A stretch of 64,000 nt of DNA from Hungatella hathewayi WAL-18680 (lineage in GTDB: Bacteria; Bacillota; Clostridia; Lachnospirales; Lachnospiraceae): contig NZ_JH379027.1 in NCBI RefSeq assembly GCF_000235505.1, positions 691,124 to 755,123 on the forward strand, read 5' to 3'. The translations under genes were made by a program, and so were the position numbers. This document shows, in pieces, positions 8,176-18,285 of the stretch. The notes below the pieces were generated by a model. It was not told the DNA's origin, made no database searches, and saw nothing but the letters and a program-made list of their open reading frames with translations. Every line of letters starts with the position of its first letter. Position 1 is the first letter of the stretch.

Positions 8176-9241
8176 TAGACTTGACGACATATTGATACAT
8201 TATGAAGAGCTGATGCAGGAGCTCAATAATCCGTCCGTAGCTGAGGACCAGAATCGTTTCCGCAAGCTGATGAAGGAGCAGGCAGACTTAACTCCCCTTG
8301 TGGAGACCTACACGGAATACAAAAAAGCAAAGCAGGTAGTGGAGGACAGTCTGGCTCTTCTGGAAGAGGAGTCCGACGAGGAGATGCGGGAAATGCTGAA
8401 GGAGGAGCTGTCCGATGCCAGAAAGCGCATCGAGGAGCTGGAGCAGGAACTGAAAATCCTTCTTCTTCCCAAGGACCCCAACGATGACAAGAACATCATC
8501 CTGGAAATCCGTGCCGGCGCCGGCGGCGACGAGGCGGCTCTGTTTGCGTCCGAGTTATACCGGATGTACTGCAACTATGCCGACAGCCACCGCTGGAAAG
8601 TGGAGCTGGTCAGCGTCAATGAAAATGGAATCGGCGGCTTCAAGGAAGTGGTAGCCATGATTACCGGCCAGGGAGCCTACTCCAAGCTGAAATACGAGAG
8701 CGGCGTCCACCGTGTCCAGCGTGTGCCTGAGACAGAGTCCGGCGGTCGTATCCACACTTCCACAGCCACCGTGGCAGTGATGCCAGAGGCCGAGGATGTG
8801 GACGTTGTCATTGAAGATAAGGACTGCCGTATTGACGTTATGCGTGCCTCCGGAAACGGCGGCCAGTGCGTCAACACCACCGACTCCGCTGTCCGTCTGA
8901 CCCACATTCCCACCGGAATTGTGATTTACAGCCAGACCGAGAAGTCCCAGCTGCAGAACAAGGAGAAAGCCTTCCGTCTTCTGCGCTCCAAGCTCTACGA
9001 CATGGAGCTGGAAAAACGCCAGAACTCCGAAGCCGAAGAGCGCCGCAGCCAGATCGGAACCGGCGACCGCTCCGAGAAAATCCGCACCTACAACTTCCCC
9101 CAGGGCCGCGTCACCGACCACAGAATCAACCTGACCTTGTACAAACTGGACAAAATCATGAACGGCGACATCCAGGAAATCATAGACGCCTGCATCGCCG
9201 CCGACCAGGCCGCGAAATTGGCGAAGATGAATGAGATGTAA
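8168..9241 (+). CDS. prfA: Peptide chain release factor 1
   Basis: A 357-residue RF1, which reads UAA and UAG stop codons and releases the finished peptide. The GGQ motif in [11 protein letters not shown] (about residues 231-233) is the catalytic loop and the target of PrmC. The codon-recognition tripeptide PET lies in [16 protein letters not shown]1 normally has PxT there, while RF2 has SPF. The start has AGGAGG eight bases upstream, inside the end of prmC. Length matches the E. coli protein (360). Confidence 0.98.
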   Translation: MFDRLDDILIHYEELMQELNNPSVAEDQNRFRKLMKEQADLTPLVETYTEYKKAKQVVEDSLALLEEESDEEMREMLKEELSDARKRIEELEQELKILLLPKDPNDDKNIILEIRAGAGGDEAALFASELYRMYCNYADSHRWKVELVSVNENGIGGFKEVVAMITGQGAYSKLKYESGVHRVQRVPETESGGRIHTSTATVAVMPEAEDVDVVIEDKDCRIDVMRASGNGGQCVNTTDSAVRLTHIPTGIVIYSQTEKSQLQNKEKAFRLLRSKLYDMELEKRQNSEAEERRSQIGTGDRSEKIRTYNFPQGRVTDHRINLTLYKLDKIMNGDIQEIIDACIAADQAAKLAKMNEM

Positions 9242-9259
9242 ATTTTTACCAGATAGTCG

Positions 9260-9316
9260 AAAAGCCACAGCATGGCAGTGTAGAAACCAACTGCCCATGC
9301 TGTGGCTTTATTTTTT
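9260..9316 (+). terminator. Terminator after prfA
   Basis: A long, near-perfect stem of about 18 bp built on AAAGCCACAGCATGGGCAGT-like arms (9260-9278 with 9291-9309), followed by TTATTTTTT. Confidence 0.9.
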
Positions 9317-9319
9317 GTC

Positions 9320-9348
9320 TTGTACTTTAAAAACTCTTCGAGTATAAT
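9320..9348 (+). promoter_or_regulatory. Promoter of the regulatory PTS unit
   Basis: TTGTAC (9320-9325), 17-base spacer, TATAAT (9343-9348). It reads into the IIB-like, HPr-like and PRD genes. Confidence 0.75.
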
Positions 9349-9395
9349 GTACCCATATTTATTTACCGAAACAGTACAAAAGCAGGTGTAAAAAA

Positions 9396-9710
9396 ATGAG
9401 ACGAGTGATAGTGGCGTGTGGCTGCGGGATTTCCAGCAGGTTTATGGTGGAGCGGTTGAAGAGGTACCTGGGGGAGCAGGGGATTTTGCTGGAGGTGTCG
9501 GCGGCGAACGAGTATGAAGTGGCCCAGCGGGAAGCGGATGTGATACTGGTGGGAATTCCACTGAAGTATAAGTTTCAGGGCATCAAAGAAGAGGTGGCAC
9601 AGCATTTTCCCGATACCAGGGTGGTGCTGATTGACAAGAAGACCTACGAGGAACAGGATATGGCAAACATAACGAGACTGGCATTGGAAGCGTTGGGGGA
9701 GACATTATGA
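9396..9710 (+). CDS. Small PTS IIB-like protein (lactose/cellobiose type)
   Basis: A 104-residue stand-alone IIB-like domain. VIVACGCGISSRFMVERL resembles the phosphocysteine loop of Lac/Cel IIB proteins, with C8 at the phosphorylated cysteine and an extra C10. The later VILVGIPLKYKF matches the second half of the fold. It is followed, with ATGA overlaps, by an HPr-like protein and a PRD regulator, not by a membrane IIC. This suggests a signalling role: it may pass phosphate between HPr and the regulator rather than carry sugar. A full transport locus with its own IIB begins downstream at 11982. The assignment to the family is by motif only. Confidence 0.75.
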   Translation: MRRVIVACGCGISSRFMVERLKRYLGEQGILLEVSAANEYEVAQREADVILVGIPLKYKFQGIKEEVAQHFPDTRVVLIDKKTYEEQDMANITRLALEALGETL

Positions 9711-9967
9711 TGGAACGGGAAGTAATCTGCGGTCTGCCCGCCGGGATTCATGCGAGGACGGCGGTGGAGCTCTATTGTCTTGCAAAAAAATACAGCGGCA
9801 CCATGACGCTGGAGCACGAAGGGGTATGCTCCAATCTGCTCTCCATGCTGGATATCATGAGATTAAATGTGGCCTGCGGAGATAAAGTCAGGCTGGCCAT
9901 TCAGTCCCCGGAGGAAACGATGGCCATGGAAGCGATTGTGAATTATATACAGGGGGGACAGCTATGA
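9707..9967 (+). CDS. HPr-like phosphocarrier protein
   Basis: An 86-residue HPr-family protein. PAGIHARTA carries the phosphorylated histidine H15 and R17, in place of the usual GLHARPA. CSNLLSMLDI lies where HPr has KSIMGVM, so S42 may stand for the regulatory serine, but the surrounding residues differ. The main HPr of the cell (ptsH) is probably encoded elsewhere, and this looks like a dedicated paralogue. Its start overlaps the IIB-like stop codon (ATGA) and its stop overlaps the PRD regulator start, so the three products are made together. Confidence 0.8.
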   Translation: MMEREVICGLPAGIHARTAVELYCLAKKYSGTMTLEHEGVCSNLLSMLDIMRLNVACGDKVRLAIQSPEETMAMEAIVNYIQGGQL

Positions 9968-11886
9968 CGGAGAAACAGCGGAACGTGATAGATGTGCTGA
10001 CGCGGGCTAAGGGCTGTGTCACAGCTTCGGCCATCTCCGGGGAACTGGGCTATTCCGTCCGTGCGGTGAAAAAATATATCTCGGAGATAAACGGAGATAT
10101 CCCCAATCTGATAACGTCCACCTCAAAAGGCTACCAGATAGACCGGGAGCGAATCGGGGAAATCAGCCCGGAGGACAGTGCCTGTCCCCAGACCAGCGAG
10201 GAGCGGGCCCTGTATATCATCAAGTCCATTTTACAGAAAAACAGTGGGGAAGAGGAATTCAACATCTATGACTTTGCGGAGGAACTGTACGTCAGCTACG
10301 CCACCGTGAAACGGGTGCTGAATATGGTGGCCGGCATGTGTCAGCCCTATCATCTGAAACTCAATATCAGCGGAGATTTCTTCTCCCTTCAGGGGGCGGA
10401 GAGCGACAAGCGGCGCCTGATGAGCAGCTGCTATTATCAGGAATTTGAAAAACATGATTTGAGCCTGGCGTCTATCCAGAAGGTGTTTGACGGCTATGAC
10501 ATCGAGTGGATTAAAAACATGGTGATTAACTACTGCAACAAACACCACTACTACGTCAACGGCTATGCCCTGGTCAACCTGATCCTGGACATTACCATCA
10601 GCCTGGACCGGATTAAAAAGAATTTTTCCAGAAAGTTCGATGAGGAGTGCTGTGAAAATATCCGGGTCAATCAGGGGGAGAAGAGACTGGCGGAGGAGAT
10701 TATCCGGGAATTCGAGCAGAAGTATGACGTCCAGTACAATGAACTGGAGCTTCAGTCCTTCACCCTTCTGTTGATGAGCCACCTGCTCCGGGTGGATTAC
10801 AAGAAAATCGATTACAACGACCTGGACCAGATTATCGGCCGGGAATGCCGGACTCTGGTGGACGAGATTCTTCAGAGCACCCAGGAATATTACCTGCTGA
10901 ATATGGAGGACAAGGAGCTTTATATCCGTTTCGCCATGCACATCCGCAGCCTCCTGGTCCGCGCGAAAACCGGATTCATCAACAAGAACCCACTGACCGA
11001 GACCATCAAGACCGGATGTCCTCTGTTGTTCGACTGCGCCGTCAGCATGAGCAATATCATCCGCCACCGCACCGGCTACGAGATTGTGGAGGACGAGATT
11101 GCCTACATCGCCCTCCACATCGGCACCCTGCTGGAGATGAATGAGAAGTCCACCAATAAACTGCAGTGCATTCTCATTTTCCCCCAGTACTATGATTTTT
11201 CCAGCCGGCTGGAGCGGAATCTGACAAACCGGTTTGGAAATGTACTTGAGATTGTGAACGTTTTAACGAATCCAGACGATTTGATGAATGAGAAAAATGT
11301 GGACCTGGTCATCTCCACGGTACCCCTGAAACCATTTCCAGACCGGGAAGTAGCTGTCATCAATTCCTGGATGACGGACAGAGACTACGATTCGCTCAAT
11401 ATGCACATCGAGAACATCCGCCGGACCCAGAAGAAACAGCTGCTTCTGGAGCAGTTGATAGCGGTCACCAACCCGGCCATGTTCCACCGGAATATCCTGT
11501 TTGACAGCAAGGAGGATATCATCTGCTTCATGATGGAGGATATGTGCAATCTGGGGTACGCGGATGAGACGTACCTGGATGGCATACTGGAGCGGGAGCG
11601 GATGTCCAGCACCGCCTTCGACTATGTGGCAGTGCCTCACTCTATGGCCATGAACGCCAAGAAGACGGGCATGTACATCATGCTCTACGACCACCCCGTG
11701 CTGTGGGGCGGGAAATTCGTCAACATTATCCTGCTGTTCACCATCAGCAAGGACGAGATTGGCCTGTTTCGAAATGTCTTCGACAACCTGGTGGTCCTGC
11801 TGATGGAGCGGATGACTTTAAACCGGGTTCTACAGAGCAAAACCTATAACGAATTTATAAAAAATGTGGTAGACAGCTACGAGTAA
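9964..11886 (+). CDS. PRD-domain transcriptional regulator (MtlR/LicR type)
   Basis: A 640-residue multi-domain PTS-controlled activator. In order: an N-terminal HTH_11 domain (about 1-60, SAISGELGYSVRAVKKYI as recognition region), a second Mga-like HTH, two PRD domains (histidines in LLMSHLLRVDY and YIALHIGTLLE), a IIB-like segment, and a C-terminal IIA (Fru/Mtl) domain with the phosphorylatable histidine in VAVPHSMAM. PTS phosphorylation of the PRD histidines tunes such proteins according to sugar supply. Its target is likely the transport operon that starts at 11982, separated by a strong terminator. ATGA overlap with the HPr-like gene. It has no sigma-54 AAA+ domain, so it is not LevR. 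Confidence 0.9.
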   Translation: MTEKQRNVIDVLTRAKGCVTASAISGELGYSVRAVKKYISEINGDIPNLITSTSKGYQIDRERIGEISPEDSACPQTSEERALYIIKSILQKNSGEEEFNIYDFAEELYVSYATVKRVLNMVAGMCQPYHLKLNISGDFFSLQGAESDKRRLMSSCYYQEFEKHDLSLASIQKVFDGYDIEWIKNMVINYCNKHHYYVNGYALVNLILDITISLDRIKKNFSRKFDEECCENIRVNQGEKRLAEEIIREFEQKYDVQYNELELQSFTLLLMSHLLRVDYKKIDYNDLDQIIGRECRTLVDEILQSTQEYYLLNMEDKELYIRFAMHIRSLLVRAKTGFINKNPLTETIKTGCPLLFDCAVSMSNIIRHRTGYEIVEDEIAYIALHIGTLLEMNEKSTNKLQCILIFPQYYDFSSRLERNLTNRFGNVLEIVNVLTNPDDLMNEKNVDLVISTVPLKPFPDREVAVINSWMTDRDYDSLNMHIENIRRTQKKQLLLEQLIAVTNPAMFHRNILFDSKEDIICFMMEDMCNLGYADETYLDGILERERMSSTAFDYVAVPHSMAMNAKKTGMYIMLYDHPVLWGGKFVNIILLFTISKDEIGLFRNVFDNLVVLLMERMTLNRVLQSKTYNEFIKNVVDSYE

Positions 11887-11887
11887 A

Positions 11888-11928
11888 CAAGATGTGCACG
11901 ACCGCCGTGCACATCTTGATTTGTTTTT
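11888..11928 (+). terminator. Terminator after the PRD regulator
   Basis: Perfect 13-bp stem CAAGATGTGCACG with CGTGCACATCTTG (11888-11900 with 11906-11918), then TTTGTTTTT. Confidence 0.93.
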
Positions 11929-11949
11929 GGTGACAAAATTCGACATAAT
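11921..11949 (+). promoter_or_regulatory. Possible promoter of the PTS transport operon
   Basis: TTGTTT (11921-11926), 17-base spacer, CATAAT (11944-11949). The -35 overlaps the T tail of the terminator. Both boxes are weak, which fits an activator-dependent promoter. Confidence 0.4.
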
Positions 11950-11981
11950 AGAGATAAATCTTACTGAAAGGGGTATATCGT

Positions 11982-13649
11982 ATGAAAATTTTACTTGTAT
12001 GTGGTGCAGGCGCTTCCAGCGGGTTTATGGCCCAGAGCATGAGGAAAGCGGCTAAGAAGAGGGGAATCGAAGCGGAAATTATCGCGAGAAGTGATGCGGA
12101 AATGCTGAACAACATCCAGGGGGCGGATGTTCTGATGGTGGGACCGCATCTGGAGTACAATGCGGACAGTATCAGGGAGAAGGTTAGTCCGTACGGTGTT
12201 CCGGTTATCTTTATCAACAAGGAGGCCTACGGCTCTATTGACGGAGATGCCACACTGATGCAGGCCATAGAGTATGTGAAGCAGCAGGGCGGGACAGTGC
12301 CAAAGCTGAACACCATTCAGGAGCCGGAGAAGGCAGCAAAGACAGCAAAGACAGAGAAGCCCAGCCACACGGCGGAAGCAGAGTCCGGCAAGGGTGAAAA
12401 TGCATTTTTCCGCTGGATGAATCAGTCATTTGCTCCAAAACTGAACAAAATCTGCGGCAACCAGTATGTGGCTTCCATCCAGGAATCCATCATGAGTATC
12501 CTGCCTATGATTATGATTGGTTCGGTGGCTTCCATCGTCGGAGTATTAAAACGGTTCCAAGCGTTAAGCTGGCTGCCGGATATCTCCCTGATGAACACCT
12601 TTTCCTTCGGACTGATTGCCATTTTTCTGGCTTACCTGCTTCCCACTAAGGTGATGGAGAAAAAGGGAAACCAGAAGTTGAAAATATCCGCGGCGCTGAC
12701 CAGCGTGGCCCTGTTCTTTATCATCGTCATGCCGACGTTTGACGGGGATGCGGGAACCATCATTCTGGTTCAGGACAAGATTGGAACCGGCGGTATGCTG
12801 GTATCCGTAGTGGTTGGCATTTTCACAGCATGGGTGTTCAGCATTGCATCAAAATACTCCCTGTTCAAAAAGGACAGCGTGATGCCGGACATCGTTGTAA
12901 ACTGGGTGGATGCCCTGATTCCGGTAACCGTGTGTCTGGCGGTGGGGCTTGGCATTTACGCCACGGGGTTTGACTTGTGTCTCTTTATCCGCGGACTGTT
13001 TGCACCGGTGGCAACCATTGGACAGACACTTCCGGGCATGATTTTAATCAGCTTTTTAACCTGTTTCCTCTATTCCTTTGGATTTACCTGGATTCTGTTC
13101 CCCATCGTGTGGGCTATCTGGATGGAAGGTATGGCGGCAAATATCGCGGCAGTGGCAGCAGGTCAGGTGGCAACCAACGTGACATTGATGGAGACCTTCC
13201 ACGGTCTGATGTATATCGGCGGTCAGGGAGCCACACTGACACTGGTCATCCTGATGATGTTCTCCCGGAGCAAACGGTTAAAAGCAATCGGACGGGTCAC
13301 CATTTTCCCATCCATCTTCAATATCAATGAGCCGGTTGTGTTCGGTGCCCCGGTTGTGTGGAACCCGATTCTGATGATTCCGCTGTGGCTGAACTCCATC
13401 ATTCTGCCGATTATCACCTACGCGGCATTTAGGATTGGATTTGCACCGGTGCCGACACAGGCATTCCAGATGTGGTATCTGCCGGTATACATTCAGGCGT
13501 ACTTTGGAACCGGAAGCATCATGGGCGTGGTGCTCTGTCTGATATTGACAGCGGTGAGCTTCCTGATCTGGCTCCCATTCTTCAAGGTGTATGAGAAGCA
13601 GGAATATGAAAAAGAGATGAAGGCCGGATACGTGACAGCCGGCAAGTAA
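11982..13649 (+). CDS. PTS IIB-IIC fusion permease (lactose/cellobiose family)
   Basis: A 555-residue fused sugar permease. Residues 1-105 form a IIB domain with LLVCGAGASSGFMA, C7 being the phosphocysteine. A linker rich in K, E and A (about 108-145) joins it to a IIC domain with around ten membrane segments, including the family stretch NINEPVVFGAPVVWNPILM that contacts the sugar. It imports and phosphorylates a beta-glucoside or similar sugar. LacE-type fusions have the order IIC-IIB; here IIB comes first. IIA and a GH1 phospho-glycosidase follow, so the whole uptake and cleavage route is in one operon. AAGGGG precedes the start. Confidence 0.93.
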   Translation: MKILLVCGAGASSGFMAQSMRKAAKKRGIEAEIIARSDAEMLNNIQGADVLMVGPHLEYNADSIREKVSPYGVPVIFINKEAYGSIDGDATLMQAIEYVKQQGGTVPKLNTIQEPEKAAKTAKTEKPSHTAEAESGKGENAFFRWMNQSFAPKLNKICGNQYVASIQESIMSILPMIMIGSVASIVGVLKRFQALSWLPDISLMNTFSFGLIAIFLAYLLPTKVMEKKGNQKLKISAALTSVALFFIIVMPTFDGDAGTIILVQDKIGTGGMLVSVVVGIFTAWVFSIASKYSLFKKDSVMPDIVVNWVDALIPVTVCLAVGLGIYATGFDLCLFIRGLFAPVATIGQTLPGMILISFLTCFLYSFGFTWILFPIVWAIWMEGMAANIAAVAAGQVATNVTLMETFHGLMYIGGQGATLTLVILMMFSRSKRLKAIGRVTIFPSIFNINEPVVFGAPVVWNPILMIPLWLNSIILPIITYAAFRIGFAPVPTQAFQMWYLPVYIQAYFGTGSIMGVVLCLILTAVSFLIWLPFFKVYEKQEYEKEMKAGYVTAGK

Positions 13650-13687
13650 ACGAAGATACAAAATATATACGAAGAGAGGTTGTAACA

Positions 13688-14026
13688 ATGGAAGAAGATT
13701 TTTTGGCAAAATGTGGAATACAGATGGTCATGCATGCGGGTGATGCCAGAGTCTCCATAAGGAGGAGCCTGGATATGGCGCAGCAGTATCATTTTGCGGA
13801 AGCCAGAGAGGCGATGAAGCTGGCCAACGAGGAACTGATAAAAGGTCATGAGGTACAGACAGAGATTCTGCAGAAGGAATGTGAGGGAGATGCCCAGGGT
13901 TACAACGTCCTCTTCGCCCACGGCATGGACACCCTGATGACTGTAAAATCAGAGTATGAGCTGGCTGAAAAAATAGTGGAAATGTATGAAGCCATTGATA
14001 TGAGAATAAAAAAACTGGAGGGTTAA
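13688..14026 (+). CDS. PTS IIA component, lactose/cellobiose family
   Basis: A 112-residue trimeric-helical IIA protein that passes phosphate from HPr to the IIB domain of the preceding fusion. The phosphorylated histidine is H78 in VLFAHGMDTLMT, the same position as in LacA-type IIA proteins, and D81 stands for the conserved Asp that binds the trimer metal. GAGAGG lies upstream of the start. It is separated from the GH1 gene by only three bases. Confidence 0.94.
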   Translation: MEEDFLAKCGIQMVMHAGDARVSIRRSLDMAQQYHFAEAREAMKLANEELIKGHEVQTEILQKECEGDAQGYNVLFAHGMDTLMTVKSEYELAEKIVEMYEAIDMRIKKLEG

Positions 14027-15463
<1,437 letters not shown>

Positions 15464-15464
15464 G

Positions 15465-16658
15465 ATGGAGCTGTTTGAGAGCGGAAATGTAAATGTGGAT
15501 GCGTTAAAGAAAAAGGCGTTTAACTACCGGTGGGCAGAGGTGGAGGAGGGAGTCATCCCTCTGACCGCCGCCGACCCGGACTATCCCTGCGCTCCGGAAA
15601 TTCGACAGAGCATGATAGATTATATCAATGACGGCTATTTCTCCTACGCGCCAAAGACCGGGTATGAATCCCTGAAAGAGGGGATAGCCCAGGCGCTCAT
15701 GGCCCGCAAGCAGGAGGAGATACCTGCCGATCTGATTCTGCCGGTGGACAGTGCGGCGAGAGGGATGTATATTATCGCCAGAGCATTTTTGAAACCGGGG
15801 GATGAGATGATCGTGTTTGACCCCTGCGATTATCTGTTCCGGGAATCCGCACTGGCAGCAGGCGCCATACCGGTGATGTTTCCGGCGCGTCTTCGGGACG
15901 GGAAGATAGATTTATCTGAGCTGGAATCCTACATTACCCCGAAGACCAGAATGATTGGCCTGTGCAACCCACATAACCCTTATGGGAAGGTATATAATAT
16001 AGAAGATTTGGACTTTATAATGAAGCTGTGCGAGAAGCATGACCTGATGATTATGAATGATGAAATCTGGTCCGACATTATCTATTCCGACGCCAAGTTT
16101 ACCAGCATTTACGCCTTGGGAAATGAGCGGTGCCGCCGGGTATTCAGCGTGTTTGGATTTTCCAAAAGCTTTGGACTTGCGGGACTTCGGATTGGGTGTG
16201 TGTATGGGGTGGACAAAGAGAAATTTGAGAACATCATCGAGGCGTCGGATGTGATCAGCACCGCCGGCGGCGCGGCATCCATATCCCAGGTAGCTGCGGA
16301 GACCTGTGTGACGAAATGTTATTACTGGGTGGATGAGTTTCTGCGGCATCTGGAGAAAAACAGGGATTATGCGGTAGAACGAATCAACCGGATACCCGGA
16401 TTAAAAGCATATAAACCGCAGGCAACTTATCTGCTGTATGTGGATGTCCGGGAGTTTGGGATGACATCGGAAGCATTTACGGAGTACTTGAAATCCACAG
16501 TCCGCCTTGCCCTGATTCCGGGAGGGGAGAAGTTCTTTGGAGCGGAATCGGAAGGATATATTCGTATCTGTATTGCTACCAGTTTTGAAATTTTAAAAGA
16601 AGGTCTGGACAGACTGGAGACAGGAGTGAAGCAGCTGAATGAAAATGCCGGTCATTGA
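15465..16658 (+). CDS. PLP-dependent aminotransferase, class I/II
   Basis: A 397-residue fold-type I enzyme. The PLP lysine is in FSKSFGLAGLRIG, and NPHNPYGKV plus NDEIWSDI give the Asn, Asp and other cofactor contacts; this pattern is shared with the MalY/PatB group of aminotransferases and C-S lyases. It starts one base after the GH1 stop codon, so it belongs to the PTS operon. An aminotransferase beside a phospho-glycosidase could hint at an amino-sugar or amino-acid-linked substrate, but this is only inference. The 3' end overlaps the first codons of the broken racemase-family gene. Confidence 0.88.
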   Translation: MELFESGNVNVDALKKKAFNYRWAEVEEGVIPLTAADPDYPCAPEIRQSMIDYINDGYFSYAPKTGYESLKEGIAQALMARKQEEIPADLILPVDSAARGMYIIARAFLKPGDEMIVFDPCDYLFRESALAAGAIPVMFPARLRDGKIDLSELESYITPKTRMIGLCNPHNPYGKVYNIEDLDFIMKLCEKHDLMIMNDEIWSDIIYSDAKFTSIYALGNERCRRVFSVFGFSKSFGLAGLRIGCVYGVDKEKFENIIEASDVISTAGGAASISQVAAETCVTKCYYWVDEFLRHLEKNRDYAVERINRIPGLKAYKPQATYLLYVDVREFGMTSEAFTEYLKSTVRLALIPGGEKFFGAESEGYIRICIATSFEILKEGLDRLETGVKQLNENAGH

Positions 16659-17315
16659 TGTAAATCGTTATTCACAGGTATTTACTACCATTGAGACTCA
16701 TACGGCGGGGGAGCCGACCAGGATCATTGTATCCGAAATGTGCCGTCGTTTCTCTATCAGCAGAATATGAGTGTCAGGGTAGACGGCCGGGAAATTCATT
16801 TCGATGTTGCCTTCGGCGGGAGTTTCTTCGCCCTTGTGGACGCAGAGAAAAATAACCTCCAACTGGAAGCTGACCAAATCCCGAATCTGATTTCCCTGGC
16901 AGTCCGCTTCCTAGCCGAAGCCAATCGCCAGTATCAGGTAAGCCATCCCCAGCTGGCCATCACCGGCATTGCCAACGCGGAGTTTTATACCTCCCAATGT
17001 GGTCCGGGCGCCAGCCAGAAAAACATCGTAATCTCCGGCGAAGGCCAGGTCGACCGTTCCCCCTGTGGAACCGGCACCAGCGCCAAGCTGGCTGCCCTCC
17101 ACGCCAAACACCAGCTCCCGGCAGGCCAGCCCTTCATAAACGAGAATTTCACCGGCGCCCGCTTCACCGGCATCATCCAAAGTGAAACCACCGTAGCCAC
17201 CCACCCCGCCATCATCCCCCAAATCACCGGCCAGGCCTACATCTGTGGCACTTCCACCTTCGTCTTGGACCCGGCGGATTCGATGAGGTTTGGGTTTCGG
17301 GTGGTAGGAGTTTAG
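16645..17315 (+). pseudogene. Proline racemase / hydroxyproline epimerase family gene, internally deleted
   Basis: The first frame (16645-16770) reads MPVIDV then TTIETHTAGEPTRIIVS, the exact N-terminal signature of the family, and then shifts out of frame to a stop. Near 16736 the next frame begins RNVPSF and runs to 17315 with the family C-terminal half: FGGSFFALVDA, and SPCGTGTSAKLA with the second catalytic Cys. About 100-115 codons between the two parts are missing, including the MCGHGT-type segment with the first catalytic Cys. A normal protein is near 335 residues; only about 220 codons remain. The product cannot be active as a two-base racemase. It is the last gene of the PTS operon and may once have served hydroxyproline use. 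Confidence 0.88.
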
Positions 17316-17324
17316 AATAATAGT

Positions 17325-17353
17325 TCCCCGTCAGGTAAATGACGGGGATTTTT
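17325..17353 (+). terminator. Terminator of the PTS operon
   Basis: Perfect 9-bp stem TCCCCGTCA/TGACGGGGA (17325-17333 with 17340-17348) followed by TTTTT. Confidence 0.9.
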
Positions 17354-17370
17354 AATATGCGGAAGTTAGC

Positions 17371-17401
17371 ATGTCGAAATGTGTCGAAGAAAAGATGTCG
17401 C
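17371..17401. repeat. Tandem TGTCGA elements upstream of the thsB promoter
   Basis: ATGTCGAAATGTGTCGAA (17371-17388) holds two TGTCGA units ten bases apart, with a related TGTCGC at 17396. An 18-base copy with 16 matches lies at 20761-20778 on the same strand, so near-identical elements bracket the island. They could be regulator sites or traces of integration. Confidence 0.6.
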
Positions 17402-17419
17402 ATTTTATCGGATTTGCGG

Positions 17420-17425
17420 TATAAT
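17420..17425 (+). promoter_or_regulatory. -10 box reading into the invertible defence cassette
   Basis: A consensus TATAAT without a recognisable -35 box; TGTCGA repeats lie where an activator could bind. It stands just outside the left recombination-site-like repeat, so it would drive whichever gene faces it: thsB in the present orientation. Confidence 0.6.
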
Positions 17426-17433
17426 AGTCTTAT

Positions 17434-17462
17434 ATGAAGGATAATTCTCAATTATCAAACAA
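17434..17462 (+). other. Left recombination-site-like repeat of the Thoeris cassette
   Basis: Outer arm ATGAAGGATAA, 7-base core TTCTCAA, inner arm TTATCAAACAA. The arms are imperfect inverted repeats meeting the core as GATAA and TTATC, the usual layout of a tyrosine-recombinase core site. The outer arm, core and four more bases (22 bp) recur exactly, in inverse orientation, at 19767-19788. Confidence 0.75.
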
Positions 17463-17518
17463 TAAGATTTTATGACACTGGTAAACAACATTAAATTGCA
17501 AATTTTATTGAGGAAAAA

Positions 17519-18238
17519 ATGAACCTATTTCTTTCTTTTTCTGGTGAAGCAAGAGAAACTTTTGCAGTAAAGTTTTTAAACTTCTTTAACAATTATGGGA
17601 TACACTGCTGGTATGACCAGCATGAACTTTTCCTGGGAGATAATTTAAAGAATTCCATTATCAAAGAAGGTGTAGAAACTGCAAATTATTGTATCATTAT
17701 CATAAACAAATCCTTTCTTTCCCGGCCCTGGCCTTGTGAAGAAGCCAAAAGATTATATGAAAGCCTGGAAAGCAGAAAACATAACGCTATTTTCCCTATA
17801 TTATTAGATATCGAAAAAGAGGAAGTTAGAAATTCTGAATTGGATTTTTTACTTAATATAAAATATCAATTTTTACATACCGGCGAGAGTATTGATAAGA
17901 TAGGATTACAAATTTTAAATAGAATTTTTCACGACATAGCTATGCAGACTAAATTTGCCACACTCAATGACGCTCTAAATTATTTTAAACGATTGACATT
18001 AACAAATAGTATAGACATCTATAATGCATTAAATGTGGTGAATAATTTTGATCATACAAATTATAAAGAACGAACAATTATTTTAATATGTTTAACTAAC
18101 TTATTTTTTAATAATCCTTATAAAAAGGCATTAAATAGAATATCTTATACCATTTATGACAATAAAGATGTCTCATTTGATATGTATAAAATCGTAGAAT
18201 CCATTTTTTTAATTAATGCTTCTATTTTTTCCTGTTAA
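17519..18238 (+). CDS. thsB: TIR-domain protein, Thoeris ThsB-like
   Basis: A 239-residue protein with an N-terminal TIR domain (1-140). Family features: LFLSFSGEARETF (strand A and box 1), IHCWYDQHELFLGDNL (BB-loop region), and WPCEEAKRLYE, where E75 lies four residues after W71, as the catalytic Glu does in NAD-cleaving TIR domains. The C-terminal 100 residues are helical and not recognised. In Thoeris, ThsB senses phage and makes a cyclic ADP-ribose-type signal that activates ThsA, encoded next door on the other strand. The gene is very AT-rich beside its neighbours, a sign of transfer. The start has GAGGA four bases upstream. The Thoeris label rests on the ThsA partner. Confidence 0.85.
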   Translation: MNLFLSFSGEARETFAVKFLNFFNNYGIHCWYDQHELFLGDNLKNSIIKEGVETANYCIIIINKSFLSRPWPCEEAKRLYESLESRKHNAIFPILLDIEKEEVRNSELDFLLNIKYQFLHTGESIDKIGLQILNRIFHDIAMQTKFATLNDALNYFKRLTLTNSIDIYNALNVVNNFDHTNYKERTIILICLTNLFFNNPYKKALNRISYTIYDNKDVSFDMYKIVESIFLINASIFSC

Positions 18239-18247
18239 TAATGATAA

Positions 18248-18285
18248 TAGTGGAAGCAATTTTCTAAAGTGCTTCCACTATTTTT
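18248..18285 (+). terminator. Terminator between the convergent thsB and thsA
   Basis: 11-bp stem TAGTGGAAGCA with TGCTTCCACTA (18248-18258 with 18270-18280), then TTTTT on the plus strand. It overlaps the last codons of thsA. The minus-strand tail is A/T mixed, so it is weaker for thsA. Confidence 0.8.
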
